A stretch of DNA of 64,000 nucleotides from Bacteroidota bacterium (lineage in GTDB: Bacteria; Bacteroidota; Bacteroidia; Cytophagales; Cyclobacteriaceae): NCBI GenBank assembly GCA_023417785.1, contig JAEZEH010000089.1:1-64000 (forward strand), read 5' to 3'. A program made the position numbers and the translations under genes. Shown in pieces: positions 8,367-17,551 of this stretch (position 1 is its first letter; the number at the start of each line of letters is the position of its first letter). The notes below the pieces were generated by a model, which saw nothing but the letters and a program-made list of their open reading frames with translations, made no database searches and was not told where the DNA came from.

Positions 8367-9443
8367 TTATTTTTTTTGAATGATGTAGTTCCAGCCATGA
8401 AGGTCAGGATCTTTTCCCAGGCGGATGTTATTGAGTTTTTCCTTCACCTTGAGCTGAAAGCTGTTCTTTCCAGGTTCAGGAATCTGGAGATCGTTTCCGC
8501 CGATATTGATTACGGCAATTGGTGCCACGACGGCCGCGGTACCCGAACCAAAAGCTTCGGTCACATCACCGGATTTGAAACCCTTTTCAATTTCCTCAAC
8601 ACTTACTTTGCGTTCTTCAACCTCTACGCCCAATTCCCGCGCCAGGGTTAGGAGGGTATCCCGGGTAACGCCATCAAGAATTGCTGTAGTCAGCTGCGGT
8701 GTGACCAGCTTGCCATTGATAACGAAAAACACATTCATCATTCCAACTTCATCGATGTACTTATGTTCCTTGTGATCGGTCCATAATACCTGATCAAAAC
8801 CCTGCTCGCGGGCGAGTTGAGTAGGATAGAACGCTCCGCCATAATTGCCTGCACATTTTGCGAATCCGGTTCCGCCTTCAGCAGTGCGCACGTAAGTATT
8901 TTCTACTTTTAAACGATACGGTTTGGCTTGATAAGCCGCGACCGGACTATTCATTACAATGAATTTGAAATGGTCGGCAACCTTCACGCCAAGTCGCGGC
9001 TCGAAGGCGAACACAAGGGGCCGGATATAAAGCGACGAACCTTCGGCGGTTGGTATCCAATCCTGGTCAAGCTCGACTAATGCGTGGAGTGACTGCAAAA
9101 ACATTTCTTCGGGAATAAGAGGCATACACATCCGGTCCATCGAGCGATTGAGACGTGCGTGGTGTTTATGCGGCCTGAAAATATTTATGTTGCCATCGTT
9201 CATCCAAAAGGCTTTCATGCCTTCAAATACCGACTGCCCGTAGTGCAGAGAAAGCATGGCAGGGCTGATAGAAATGTCGGCGAAGGGTACGATCTGCGGA
9301 TCCTGCCATTTACCGTTCTTGAAATCGGCCACCACCATGTGGTCGGCTATATATTTCCCAAATTCGAGATCGTTGAAGTCAGTTTCCGAAATTCTTGATT
9401 TTGTTACCCGTTGAACAGGGATAGTGGTCGTTGCAGTACTCAT
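8367..9443 (-). CDS. ilvE: Branched-chain amino acid aminotransferase
   Basis: 358 residues, class IV (D-fold) aminotransferase of the longer BCAT II type. Visible are FEGMKAF near 74-80, RLNRS at 97-101, PLP lysine K196 in FAKCAGNYGG, and the phosphate-binding GVTRDTLL and FGSGTAAVV segments. It transfers amino groups between Leu/Ile/Val and 2-oxoglutarate in the cytosol. A second class IV enzyme lies at 11993-12898, but this one has the full BCAT signature. It is followed by the MDR gene on the same strand (77 bp gap) and may be transcribed alone. Confidence 0.95.
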   Translation of the reverse strand: MSTATTTIPVQRVTKSRISETDFNDLEFGKYIADHMVVADFKNGKWQDPQIVPFADISISPAMLSLHYGQSVFEGMKAFWMNDGNINIFRPHKHHARLNRSMDRMCMPLIPEEMFLQSLHALVELDQDWIPTAEGSSLYIRPLVFAFEPRLGVKVADHFKFIVMNSPVAAYQAKPYRLKVENTYVRTAEGGTGFAKCAGNYGGAFYPTQLAREQGFDQVLWTDHKEHKYIDEVGMMNVFFVINGKLVTPQLTTAILDGVTRDTLLTLARELGVEVEERKVSVEEIEKGFKSGDVTEAFGSGTAAVVAPIAVINIGGNDLQIPEPGKNSFQLKVKEKLNNIRLGKDPDLHGWNYIIQKK

Positions 9444-9522
9444 GTCTCGTTATTAATTGAAGGCCTGAATTTCTTAATTATCCGGTTAAATAAGGATAAA
9501 AATGGTATTAGTGGTGCCAGAA

Positions 9523-10932
9523 TTACTTATTATTCAAATTAACCGTGATTTTTTGATAAACCTCGCAAAGGACATCAAAGCCGGTCTGGACATCGGCGGT
9601 TGAGGTTTGCCAGTTTGAAATAGCAGCTCTTATTGCCGCGACTCCTTTGTAAGTCGTGGGGGTAAAGAAGACTCTTCCATCGTCGCGCACGAGATCGAGG
9701 AAGTTCCGGACCTCATGGGATGATGCAAGCGATTGAAATGTAAAACAAACCACATTCATGCGTACTGGCGCAAGTAGCCTGAAGTGTTCCGAAGCCTCGA
9801 TAAGCGCACCCAGGTACGCCGCCGCATCGCAGTTTCGCTCCACGATATCACGGTGTCCATGCGCTCCGTATGCCATGAGGCTAAACCACGCCGGCAACGC
9901 GCGGAAACGGCGTGAGTTTTCCGGAGTGAGGTGCATGTTATCCGGGGAATGAGACGGGTCGCCAAGGTACGAGGCATTGTTTTGAAAAACTTTTATCTGC
10001 AGGTCACGGTGTCGTGTGAAATGCATTGCGGCATCATAAGGAACGTTCAGCCACTTGTGGGCGTCGATCGTTACAGAGTCTGCCAGGGCAATTCCGTTCA
10101 CAAGGTGTTTGAACCGTTCCGACAGTGCAGCGAATCCGCCGAAAGCCGCATCGACATGGAGGTAGAAGTCATATTTTTTTCTGAGATCAGCCAACGCCTG
10201 AATATCATCGAAGTCTACAGTGTTGACGGTGCCGGCATTTGCCACCACGATAACAGGCCGGCCTTCCCTGGCCAGACATTCCTCCAGTTTTCCGACATCA
10301 ATGGCTTCGCGGTCGGGCAGGCAATCAGCCTGAAGCAACGCGTTTCTTCCCAGACCGCACATGCTCATGGCCTTGAGAATACTGGAATGTGGCGCCCCAC
10401 TGATTACAGTAACCGGAACGGAATCCGACATTCCATCTTGACCAATATCCCGGCCCGATTTCTCGCCCACCCACTGTCTTCCGACAGCGATACCCATAAA
10501 GTTCGACATGGTAGCTCCCGTAACAAAAGTACCCGAAAAGGGATCGCCAAGTCCGAATAGTTCGAGCATGTAACCGATGGTCTGGCGTTCGAGGAGGTGC
10601 GCGACAGAATCATTGCTCCCTGACATCACCTGATCATAAACACTTACCAGCCAGTCACCTGCCACTGCTGCAGGCGTCGACCCGCCGGTGACAAAACCAA
10701 AGTAACGTGGACCTGCGCTGTTTGCCATTCGTGCGGCATAACGATCCGAAAAAAGTTCGAGTACTTTAAGTGCCCCGAGCCCCTTGCCGGGAAGAGAGCC
10801 CTGCAATGATTCGGTTACCGCAAGAGAGGGTGCGAGTACGTCCTGATTGTCGTAATACGTTTGAGCGATCTTCTGAACTTTGGAAAGAATCCTGGCTATT
10901 TCGTCGCGGTCGTCTCTGAGTGTTGGGTACAT
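9523..10932 (-). CDS. Group II PLP-dependent amino acid decarboxylase
   Basis: 469 residues from the ATG at 10932 (the longer frame starts at TTG). It has the aspartate aminotransferase fold of the DDC/GAD family: GNFMG-like SNFMG, SGAPHSSILKA, HVDAAFGG (Asp at about 261 contacts the PLP ring nitrogen) and DAHKWLNVPYD with PLP lysine at about 293. Relatives decarboxylate aromatic amino acids, glutamate or 2,4-diaminobutyrate; the substrate cannot be called from sequence alone. It lies 29 bp downstream of a DMT-family exporter, a typical arrangement when the amine product is exported. Confidence 0.9.
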   Translation of the reverse strand: MYPTLRDDRDEIARILSKVQKIAQTYYDNQDVLAPSLAVTESLQGSLPGKGLGALKVLELFSDRYAARMANSAGPRYFGFVTGGSTPAAVAGDWLVSVYDQVMSGSNDSVAHLLERQTIGYMLELFGLGDPFSGTFVTGATMSNFMGIAVGRQWVGEKSGRDIGQDGMSDSVPVTVISGAPHSSILKAMSMCGLGRNALLQADCLPDREAIDVGKLEECLAREGRPVIVVANAGTVNTVDFDDIQALADLRKKYDFYLHVDAAFGGFAALSERFKHLVNGIALADSVTIDAHKWLNVPYDAAMHFTRHRDLQIKVFQNNASYLGDPSHSPDNMHLTPENSRRFRALPAWFSLMAYGAHGHRDIVERNCDAAAYLGALIEASEHFRLLAPVRMNVVCFTFQSLASSHEVRNFLDLVRDDGRVFFTPTTYKGVAAIRAAISNWQTSTADVQTGFDVLCEVYQKITVNLNNK

Positions 10933-10961
10933 TATGTTCAATCGGATATTCTATTAAGATA

Positions 10962-11888
10962 CTAGGGTTCCGTTTTCAGCAGGGGAGACTGCGCTCGTTT
11001 CACCTGCCTGTAGCCCCGGTTTACGAGGTAAATTCCGGTAACTGTAATTATGAAGGCGATCAATATCCTTCCGTTTAATTTTTCGGCGAGCACCAGCCAA
11101 CCAAGTAATACGGCTACGAGCGGATTGATGTACGCGTAGAGTGAGACGATAGTCATGGGAAGTTTCCGTAGTGCGTAAGAGTACGACACATACGCAACAA
11201 TAGAACCGAATACTACAAGGTAAATGAAAGGGTAAATTGCTTCCGCCGTCCACGTTATTGTATTGTAATCGTCGAACAATGCGCTCAGTGGAAACAGCCA
11301 TAGTCCGCCAAAGAACATCTGAAGGCCGGCATTCATAAACAGGTTTGTGCTGTTGTTTTTCTTTTTGATCCAGATACTTCCACCTGCCCAGGCCACGACT
11401 GCCAGAAAGGTGAATAGTATTCCGGTGATATATTCCGGTTTCGAGAATTCGCGGATGTGTTCACTAAAGACGAGCACTATGCCGGCAAGCCCGAGAACGA
11501 CGCCGCTGACGACAACGGCGTTTGGTCTTTCTTCCCGATGGATGGCGATATTGATCAGAATAACGAGCACTGGCATCAGGGAACAAATGATGGCGGCGAT
11601 CCCACTGGGTATGAACATCTCTGCCCAGGCAACCAGCCCATTACCGAGGGTGATCATGAAGAAACCCGCCACGGCCTGTCGGAATAAATGTTCTTTTGTG
11701 ACGGACGTATCTTTGCCTATCATAAAAGTAAACGCAATGAGAATGCCCCCGGCAATCGCCTGCCGCAGTGCCGTAAAAAGGAATGGCGGGAAATTCAGGA
11801 CCGCAATGCGCAACGCCAGATAGGTAGTACCCCAAATGATACAAATGGCAGCCAGAGCAAAATATGCGGGAAGTAAATCTCGTTTCAC
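10962..11888 (-). CDS. EamA (DMT superfamily) transporter
   Basis: 308 residues from a GTG at 11888 (VKRDLLPAYFALAAIC); the frame can be extended to a TTG at 11930 but the added residues do not look coding. Ten hydrophobic helices form two EamA repeats, with WGTTYLALRIA in the first and the matching WAGGSIWIKK in the second. RhaT/YdcZ-like transporters of this type export amino acids or metabolites. It is placed between a class IV aminotransferase and a decarboxylase, in the same direction. Confidence 0.9.
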   Translation of the reverse strand: MKRDLLPAYFALAAICIIWGTTYLALRIAVLNFPPFLFTALRQAIAGGILIAFTFMIGKDTSVTKEHLFRQAVAGFFMITLGNGLVAWAEMFIPSGIAAIICSLMPVLVILINIAIHREERPNAVVVSGVVLGLAGIVLVFSEHIREFSKPEYITGILFTFLAVVAWAGGSIWIKKKNNSTNLFMNAGLQMFFGGLWLFPLSALFDDYNTITWTAEAIYPFIYLVVFGSIVAYVSYSYALRKLPMTIVSLYAYINPLVAVLLGWLVLAEKLNGRILIAFIITVTGIYLVNRGYRQVKRAQSPLLKTEP

Positions 11889-11992
11889 AATAGGGTTAAT
11901 TATGTCCGGCAAATGCGCAGACGCGTACAAAACTTCCCTTTATTACGGAATTATAACAGTTTCAGTTTTTGTTATTTTAACCAGATCAGTTG

Positions 11993-12898
11993 TTAGAAAG
12001 GCAGGGGTACTGAAAGGGCTGGAATCAGCCTCGTGAAGCCGGCCGAAATTTTGTTTATCAAAGGGTGAAGGTGGCGATTGATGATTTTTCTACCATCGAT
12101 CTCAACTACGGGCGTGAGTTCACCCATGGTACCGGTCGCGAAGACTTCGTCAGCGGTGAAGAACTCAGTGACGGAAAGGTTTTTTTCTTCCACATCTAAA
12201 TCCATGTCCCGACATAAATTTATCACCAGCCCGCGGGTGATTCCGTGGAGGCACGCATCGGCATAGGGGGTATACACCCTACCGTCTTTGATCATGAATA
12301 AATTCGTGTCGTTGAGTTCGGCGACAAACCCATTATGATCCAGCATGATCGCAGCATCAACACCGGCAACGTTGGCCTGGATTTTCGCGAGAATATTATT
12401 CAGCAAATTATTATGATGAATCTTGGAGTCGAGAAACTGGGGGCTGTTTCGTCGTTGGGAAGACGTAATCACACGTATGCCGGAAGTATTGTCGTAAACC
12501 AGGGGTTTCCACTCAGGGAGCACGATCAGGCAGGGACCCTTCGTGTTGAGTCGCGGGTCCATTCCTGATGTTATTTTTTCGCCGCGCGTGAGGGTAACAC
12601 GGATATGCACTCCGTTGCGCATGCCGTTCTCCTTAAGGGTCATGAAGATGGCCGTTTTAATTTCATCCTGCGAGGGAATATCGGTGAATGCAAGCGCATG
12701 AGCAGAGGCTTTCAGACGTTCAAGATGTTTGTCGAGGCAAAAGATACCGCTATCGTAAACCCGTAGCCCTTCCCACACGGCGTCGCCACCCTGGACTACA
12801 CTGTCGAATACCGAAATCTTTGCTTCGTTGCGAGGCAGGACACAGTTGCCAACATAAATTTTTATTTCATCGTTTTTTGGGTTGTAGCGCTGCAGCAT
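11993..12898 (-). CDS. Class IV aminotransferase (D-amino acid/branched-chain type)
   Basis: 301 residues with the fold-type IV signature: GDAVWEGLRVYD at 38-49, HLERL at 58-62, PLP lysine K159 in DSKIHHNNLLNNIL, AELNDTNLFM (Glu that contacts the ring nitrogen region) and GITRGLVINL near 230. It is shorter than IlvE and closer to D-alanine transaminase, 4-amino-4-deoxychorismate lyase and BCAT I enzymes. The sulfotransferase-like gene lies 27 bp upstream in the same direction; in plants the two domains occur in a single protein (see findings). Confidence 0.9.
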   Translation of the reverse strand: MLQRYNPKNDEIKIYVGNCVLPRNEAKISVFDSVVQGGDAVWEGLRVYDSGIFCLDKHLERLKASAHALAFTDIPSQDEIKTAIFMTLKENGMRNGVHIRVTLTRGEKITSGMDPRLNTKGPCLIVLPEWKPLVYDNTSGIRVITSSQRRNSPQFLDSKIHHNNLLNNILAKIQANVAGVDAAIMLDHNGFVAELNDTNLFMIKDGRVYTPYADACLHGITRGLVINLCRDMDLDVEEKNLSVTEFFTADEVFATGTMGELTPVVEIDGRKIINRHLHPLINKISAGFTRLIPALSVPLPF

Positions 12899-12925
12899 AG
12901 TCTGTCAGATATCAAAGTTTTGCGT

Positions 12926-13639
12926 CTAAGGTTGGATGACATAAGGTACCAGTTTTTCATAATAATCAAGCGCTTCCTCATATAATTCTGTAAGACCTTC
13001 AGGCAAGACCCGGGTAACCTTTTCCTGTTTCTTAAATGAATCAGAACTGTGAACGGTTGCATACCAGTACTTCGCCCACACGCCATCAAAAGGCTTTGGT
13101 CCAGGATTCCATCTAAGCATTTGAGAATGGAAAGGCAGACCGATATGTTGACACAAATTTCCGAGAACCTGCTGCGGATTTTCCAGCAGGACAGACGAGT
13201 CGATCACCACGGGAGTCTTGCCGTTGGCCATTTGCCGCGTGAACAACTCATACTGAAACTTTAAACCGATATCGCGCATAACCGGCATCTGAATGACCTT
13301 CGTGTAGCTCGCGATAATATGATGTGGATTTCTGATCAGAAAGATATTCGTGGTCTCGAAGGGAAAACCGCTTTCCAAGACTTCGAGATGATGCGCCATG
13401 TTTTTAATAAAGAGCACCGGCGCGGCAGCGGTATTCGCAATTTGCTCGAAGACGTCCTCCTCTTTTTGCGGTTGGGATGCAAGAACATCTTCTTTCCCCG
13501 GGTGGTCCACGCCTGTCTTTCTGAGATACACCGCATAAAACGGTTCATCGAAGACTATGGTGTCTGGTCGCTGAGCAAAGGAATACATCAGCGCTGTGGA
13601 GATATTACGGGGTCCGGAGATGAGTTGAATGACTTTCAT
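12926..13639 (-). CDS. Sulfotransferase-like P-loop protein
   Basis: 237 residues. SGPRNISTALMYSFAQRPDT at the N-terminus matches the 5'-phosphosulfate-binding loop of sulfotransferases, and LIRNPHHIIASYTK near 128-141 matches the 3'-phosphate-binding motif (Arg and Ser). FDEPFYAVYL and the C-terminal WNPGPKP segment are typical of the bacterial/plant group annotated next to or fused with class IV aminotransferases. Binding of PAPS is expected from the fold but activity is untested. It is the first gene of the leftward run; a 372-bp gap separates it from the XRE gene on the other strand. Confidence 0.8.
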   Translation of the reverse strand: MKVIQLISGPRNISTALMYSFAQRPDTIVFDEPFYAVYLRKTGVDHPGKEDVLASQPQKEEDVFEQIANTAAAPVLFIKNMAHHLEVLESGFPFETTNIFLIRNPHHIIASYTKVIQMPVMRDIGLKFQYELFTRQMANGKTPVVIDSSVLLENPQQVLGNLCQHIGLPFHSQMLRWNPGPKPFDGVWAKYWYATVHSSDSFKKQEKVTRVLPEGLTELYEEALDYYEKLVPYVIQP

Positions 13640-14011
13640 AAGTTAAATAGGAAAATCAATATCGAAAGGTTTTTTGTATTAACAAATGTAATCGGGTAGA
13701 GGGATAGAGAGTGATGTAATCCTCCATTATTTGGTTCAAGATTACCAAGGTGGATGGGGAATACTTTTAACTTGTATGATAAGCGGCTGTTCAAGCAAAA
13801 CCGGGGCGACAGGGCATTTTGGTCTGAGTTTGTTATTGTTCATTGTTTTGCGTATTTCGTGGGGAGCGTGTTCTACATTGGCCGTTGAGTGGCTAGATTC
13901 TTCTGTAAAGTACTTCGTGCTGCATTTTCGGTTTTTGGCAACCAATTTTTTATAATGACTTAGAGATTATCATGAGAGATAATCCTATTTGGTTAGTTTA
14001 AAAACTTAGTT
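13640..14011. other. Divergent intergenic region
   Basis: This 372-bp stretch separates the leftward operon from the rightward XRE gene. I see no convincing gene. Near the XRE gene it holds an AT-rich run with a TATAAT-like element (about 13949-13956), an inverted repeat (13965-13984) and a CTATTTGG element. Promoters for both directions should lie here. Confidence 0.6.
13965..13984. promoter_or_regulatory. Perfect inverted repeat, candidate operator
   Basis: gattatc - atgaga - gataatc: 7-bp arms, 6-bp spacer, 28 bp before the first possible XRE start. The size and spacing suit a dimeric helix-turn-helix protein, so autoregulation by the XRE product is a reasonable guess. Confidence 0.45.
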
Positions 14012-14266
14012 ATGAAATCGATATATTCATTACATAATATAATGAGCGAGGTAGGCCATGCGTTGGCGGAACTTCGACTTCAGAAGGGATATGATAGTAT
14101 TAAAGACTTTACCCAGGACCATGATCTGCCGATGATTCAGTATTGGCGCATAGAAAAGGGCAAGGCCAACCTGACGTTGAAAAGTTTGCACAGATTGCTG
14201 ACTATCCACAATATCAGTATCGGGGATTTTTTCTGCTACTTAAATACGGGCAGATCCAACGGGTAA
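14012..14266 (+). CDS. XRE-family helix-turn-helix regulator
   Basis: 84 residues from the ATG at 14012 (an ATG at 14042 gives 74). The whole protein is one HTH_3-like domain: VGHALAELRLQKGYDSIKDF, then IQYWRIEKGKANLTLKSLHRLLTIHNISIGDFF, where the helix-turn-helix contains YWRIEKGKA. No effector domain is present. This layout is common in small Bacteroidota repressors that act on themselves or an adjacent gene. It precedes a small protein of unknown family and a MocR regulator, in the same direction. Confidence 0.8.
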   Translation: MKSIYSLHNIMSEVGHALAELRLQKGYDSIKDFTQDHDLPMIQYWRIEKGKANLTLKSLHRLLTIHNISIGDFFCYLNTGRSNG

Positions 14267-14344
14267 CTGCAGAAACCCATTTTAAAGGCAGCTTAACAAT
14301 GAGCATTAGTCTGCTGTAGACCGACCGTTACAAGAACGGAACTG

Positions 14345-14755
14345 ATGGCATGTTGTTTTTATTCTCGTTTAAAATCGATAGCGAAACAGGCAGGTATGGA
14401 TAATGATTTGAGGCCTCTCTCCGGTGGTGATCTTAAACTGACCGAAGAGACGATTGAAAAAACATATGAATCGCAAGAGATTCTTAAGATTTTAATCGAA
14501 AGTAAGGAGACAGGGAAAGCCGTCGGAATAAGCAGCCCACTGATGGGTGAGGGATTCTTTACTACTGCAGTCGAGGATATAATTCTTGTTGAGGGGGAAA
14601 CCATTATTTCCTTAACTCCATACGATAGTACAGGGTTTATGCTCCCTCAGAGTAAACTGAAGTTAGGTCAAATTACGGCTGTTTGTCCTTTCAGATCGAA
14701 ATTCAAAAATCCCATTCTCAAAAATCTCAATCGTGGAAAGAGCTGGTTTTTTTGA
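14345..14755 (+). CDS. Small protein of unknown family, AVCPF paralogue 1
   Basis: 136 residues from the ATG at 14345; an ATG at 14396 (MDNDLRPL) would give 119 and may be the true start. I do not recognise a named family. The last 100 residues align by eye with the protein at 51555-51872: GKAVGIS/GTCIAIK, TTAVEDI/VTAVEEL, YDSTGFML/YDTSGYIL, and the end I-x-AVCPF-x3-F-x-NPI...W-[FY]-F at the very C-terminus. Alternating hydrophobic residues suggest a small all-beta barrel. It lies between XRE and MocR regulator genes. Confidence 0.7.
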   Translation: MACCFYSRLKSIAKQAGMDNDLRPLSGGDLKLTEETIEKTYESQEILKILIESKETGKAVGISSPLMGEGFFTTAVEDIILVEGETIISLTPYDSTGFMLPQSKLKLGQITAVCPFRSKFKNPILKNLNRGKSWFF

Positions 14756-14814
14756 CTGGAATCCCTGACAGTTGAGACAGTCGGCGGAAAATCGTATTTT
14801 CGGGTTCCAGGAAA

Positions 14815-16251
14815 ATGAGCGACACCATAACCCGCCCCGACTACAAGTATCATGAAGTTGCCGAACGAATCGAGCAACTTATTTCAAAACATGTTCTGAA
14901 AGTTGGCGATAAGCTCCTTTCGGTAAGAGCATTAAGTAAAGAACAGGGGATCAGTTTAAGCACCGCATTTCAGGCGTACTATTACCTGGAAAGTAAGGGC
15001 TTGATCGAGGCTCGCCCGCAGTCTGGCTACTACGTTAAATACTCCCCCCATCACAGTCTGGATTTACCACGCACATGTGAGACACCCGATGATGCCGTGC
15101 CAGTGAGCATCAACGAAATGATAAACAGTGTTTACCTCGACCTTCGTTCGCCGAATCTGATGAACTTTTCTCTCGCGGCGCCCCCCGAGTCGGTCCTTCC
15201 TACGGCCAAATTGAATAAAGCGCTGATGCATGTTCTTCGGAAATCACCAACGAGTTGCCTGCATTATGAGCACGTTCAGGGCAACGTGGACCTGCGTCGC
15301 CAGGTGGCCAGGCAGGCGTTCAATTGGGGCGGTGTAGTTTCGGAAGACGATATCGTTGTCACTGCTGGTGCAGTAGAAGCGCTTTCTCTCTGTGTTCGCG
15401 CCGTGACAAAACCAGGCGATGCTGTTGCCATCGAAAGTCCTACCTATTATGCGATCTTCCAGTTAATGGAAAGTCACGGTCTTAAGGTGGTGGAGGTGCC
15501 GACTGATCCTGTCGATGGAGCGGATCTCGATTACCTTGAACAGGCAATTAACCGCTTCAATATCAAGGCCTGTCTCTTTGTTAACAATTTCAACAGTCCC
15601 CTCGGAAGTTGTATGCCCGATGCCAACAAACAACGGCTGGTTCATATGCTGGCAAAACAAAATATACCACTGATAGAGGACGATATCTATGGGGAATTGT
15701 ACTTTGGAAAAACACGACCAAAAACATGTAAGACGTACGACAGGAAGGGACTTGTACTACACTGCTCTTCAGTGTCGAAATCCCTGGCCCCGGGGTATCG
15801 GATTGGGTGGGCAATTCCAGGTAAATTCAAGGATGAAATCATTGCACTGAAGCGGATGCATACTGTATCTACGAATACATTAAGTCAGGCAGCGATCGCT
15901 GAGTTTCTGCGTAACGGCCGCTACGAATTGCACCTGAGAAATCTTCGGAGGACGTTGCATACGCATTCACTCCGTTACATCCAGGCCATTTCTGAATACT
16001 TTCCCGAGGACACACGAGTTACGCGGCCGGAAGGCGGATTTGTTCTTTGGATTGAACTAAATAGAAAAATCAATACATTCAAACTTCATAAACGCGCGCT
16101 GAAATATAATATTGGCATTGCTCCCGGACAGATTTTTTCTTCCCAGGGCAGATTTGAAAATTTCTTTCGAATGAGTTTTGGTGAACCGTGGAGTGAAAAG
16201 GTTGAAGACGGCATTCGTACGATCGCGCGGCTTATCAGGGAATACAAATGA
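14815..16251 (+). CDS. MocR-type GntR/aminotransferase transcriptional regulator
   Basis: 478 residues. Residues 10-77 form a GntR winged helix (VGDKLLSVRALSKEQGIS, then ESKGLIEARPQSGYYV). Residues 110-478 are a fold-type I aminotransferase domain with TAGAVEALSLC, NNFNSPLGS, DDIYGELYF and PLP lysine K322 in SSVSKSLAPGYR. MocR proteins are PLP-binding regulators, often of vitamin B6 or amino acid genes. PLP enzymes, a PNPOx-like protein and a DMT exporter lie within 8 kb on the other strand, which fits but does not prove a regulatory link. Confidence 0.92.
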   Translation: MSDTITRPDYKYHEVAERIEQLISKHVLKVGDKLLSVRALSKEQGISLSTAFQAYYYLESKGLIEARPQSGYYVKYSPHHSLDLPRTCETPDDAVPVSINEMINSVYLDLRSPNLMNFSLAAPPESVLPTAKLNKALMHVLRKSPTSCLHYEHVQGNVDLRRQVARQAFNWGGVVSEDDIVVTAGAVEALSLCVRAVTKPGDAVAIESPTYYAIFQLMESHGLKVVEVPTDPVDGADLDYLEQAINRFNIKACLFVNNFNSPLGSCMPDANKQRLVHMLAKQNIPLIEDDIYGELYFGKTRPKTCKTYDRKGLVLHCSSVSKSLAPGYRIGWAIPGKFKDEIIALKRMHTVSTNTLSQAAIAEFLRNGRYELHLRNLRRTLHTHSLRYIQAISEYFPEDTRVTRPEGGFVLWIELNRKINTFKLHKRALKYNIGIAPGQIFSSQGRFENFFRMSFGEPWSEKVEDGIRTIARLIREYK

Positions 16252-16358
16252 AGTTGAGGTTGGTCAACAGATCAATAAAGCCATTTGAAACATTGTTATG
16301 ACGGCGAACGAAAGTTCGTCGCAAATCCATACTTTCTGCAATTAAAACCTTACGATCT

Positions 16359-17462
16359 ATGAACCCTCAATCCCGCCGAACTTTTCTTTCATCGATGGCC
16401 TTTGGTGCTTCAATGATGACGTTACCGACTTTTGGAAATGCAGATCCTCAGAAGCCAACTCAGGCGCGCAAGCTGGGCGTGACATTGGTGGGGTTAGGAA
16501 ATTACAGCGAGAATCAACTGGCACCGGCCCTTCAGGAAACACGCCATTGCGAGCTTAGAGGAATTGTGACCGGGACACCTGACAAAATCGGGAAATGGAA
16601 GGATCGGTATAAGATCGCAGACAAAAATGTTTACAACTACGAAAACTTTGATAAGATCGCTGATAACGACGACATAGATATAGTGTACGTTGTTCTGCCT
16701 AACGCAATGCATCATGAGTATGTCCTTCGGGCGGCAAAGGCGGGGAAACATGTCATCTGTGAAAAGCCTGTAGCAGTTTCTGTAAAGGAAGCTGAAGAAA
16801 TGGTCGCAGCATGTAAAAAAGCAGGGGTGAGGTTCTTCGTTGGTTACCGGTTGCATTTTGAACCGTTCACACAAGAAGCCATGCGCGTGGGCCAGAACAA
16901 AGAATTCGGGAAAGTAAAGATCGTTCAGAGTGAGATGGGATTCCGCATCGGTGATCCGAATCAATGGCGTCTGAAAAAAGCACTGGCTGGTGGCGGAGCG
17001 ATGATGGATGTCGGTATATACGCCATTCAGGGAGCGCGTTACAGCATTGGCACCGAACCCTTGTATGTAACTGCCCAGGAATATAAAACCGACAAGGATA
17101 AGTTTCGCGAGGTAGATGAGACGATTTCCTGGCAAATGGAATTTCCGGATGGCGAAGTGGCGTTGTGTTCGACAACCTATGCATCAAGTATTGAACGTCT
17201 GATGATAAGTGCCGAAAATGGATGGTTGGAGCTTCGTCCCGCCTTTGGATACGGACCAATCAAAGGCAAAACCAACAAAGGTGATCTCACGCTGCCTGTG
17301 GTTAACCACCAGGCTATGCAACTCGATGGAATGTCGCTATGTATAAATGAAAACCGACAGTCTACCGCGGAAGGCGACGAAGGTGTTCGCGACATGAGAG
17401 TTATCGAAGCTATTTACCAATCTGTGGCGGCAGGCGGAAAGCGCACGCCTGTGTCACGCTGA
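16359..17462 (+). CDS. Exported Gfo/Idh/MocA family oxidoreductase
   Basis: 367 residues. A Tat leader (SRRTFLSSMAFGAS) precedes a Rossmann domain starting GVTLVGLGNYSE; the catalytic-domain motif CEKPVAV supplies the conserved Lys, and a later GGAMMDVGIYAI segment matches the family's substrate-side His/Asp region. It resembles periplasmic glucose-fructose oxidoreductase-type enzymes with a tightly bound NADP. It lies 134 bp upstream of a GH9 glucanase in the same direction, which points to a role with released sugars. Confidence 0.9.
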   Translation: MNPQSRRTFLSSMAFGASMMTLPTFGNADPQKPTQARKLGVTLVGLGNYSENQLAPALQETRHCELRGIVTGTPDKIGKWKDRYKIADKNVYNYENFDKIADNDDIDIVYVVLPNAMHHEYVLRAAKAGKHVICEKPVAVSVKEAEEMVAACKKAGVRFFVGYRLHFEPFTQEAMRVGQNKEFGKVKIVQSEMGFRIGDPNQWRLKKALAGGGAMMDVGIYAIQGARYSIGTEPLYVTAQEYKTDKDKFREVDETISWQMEFPDGEVALCSTTYASSIERLMISAENGWLELRPAFGYGPIKGKTNKGDLTLPVVNHQAMQLDGMSLCINENRQSTAEGDEGVRDMRVIEAIYQSVAAGGKRTPVSR

Positions 17463-17551
17463 GATCAACATCTGATAATTGTATTGATTTTTTTGTGCAC
17501 TGATGGTTTTTATCATTATAAAGATTCTCGGCTGCCTTTATATTGCCCACA

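Noticed and set aside
11888..11930. Longer start for the EamA transporter
   Set aside because: The added 14 residues come from a TTG and do not look like a transporter N-terminus.
13731..13955. A 74-codon plus-strand frame in the divergent region
   Set aside because: It starts with a weak TTG and reads through a probable promoter; composition is not protein-like.
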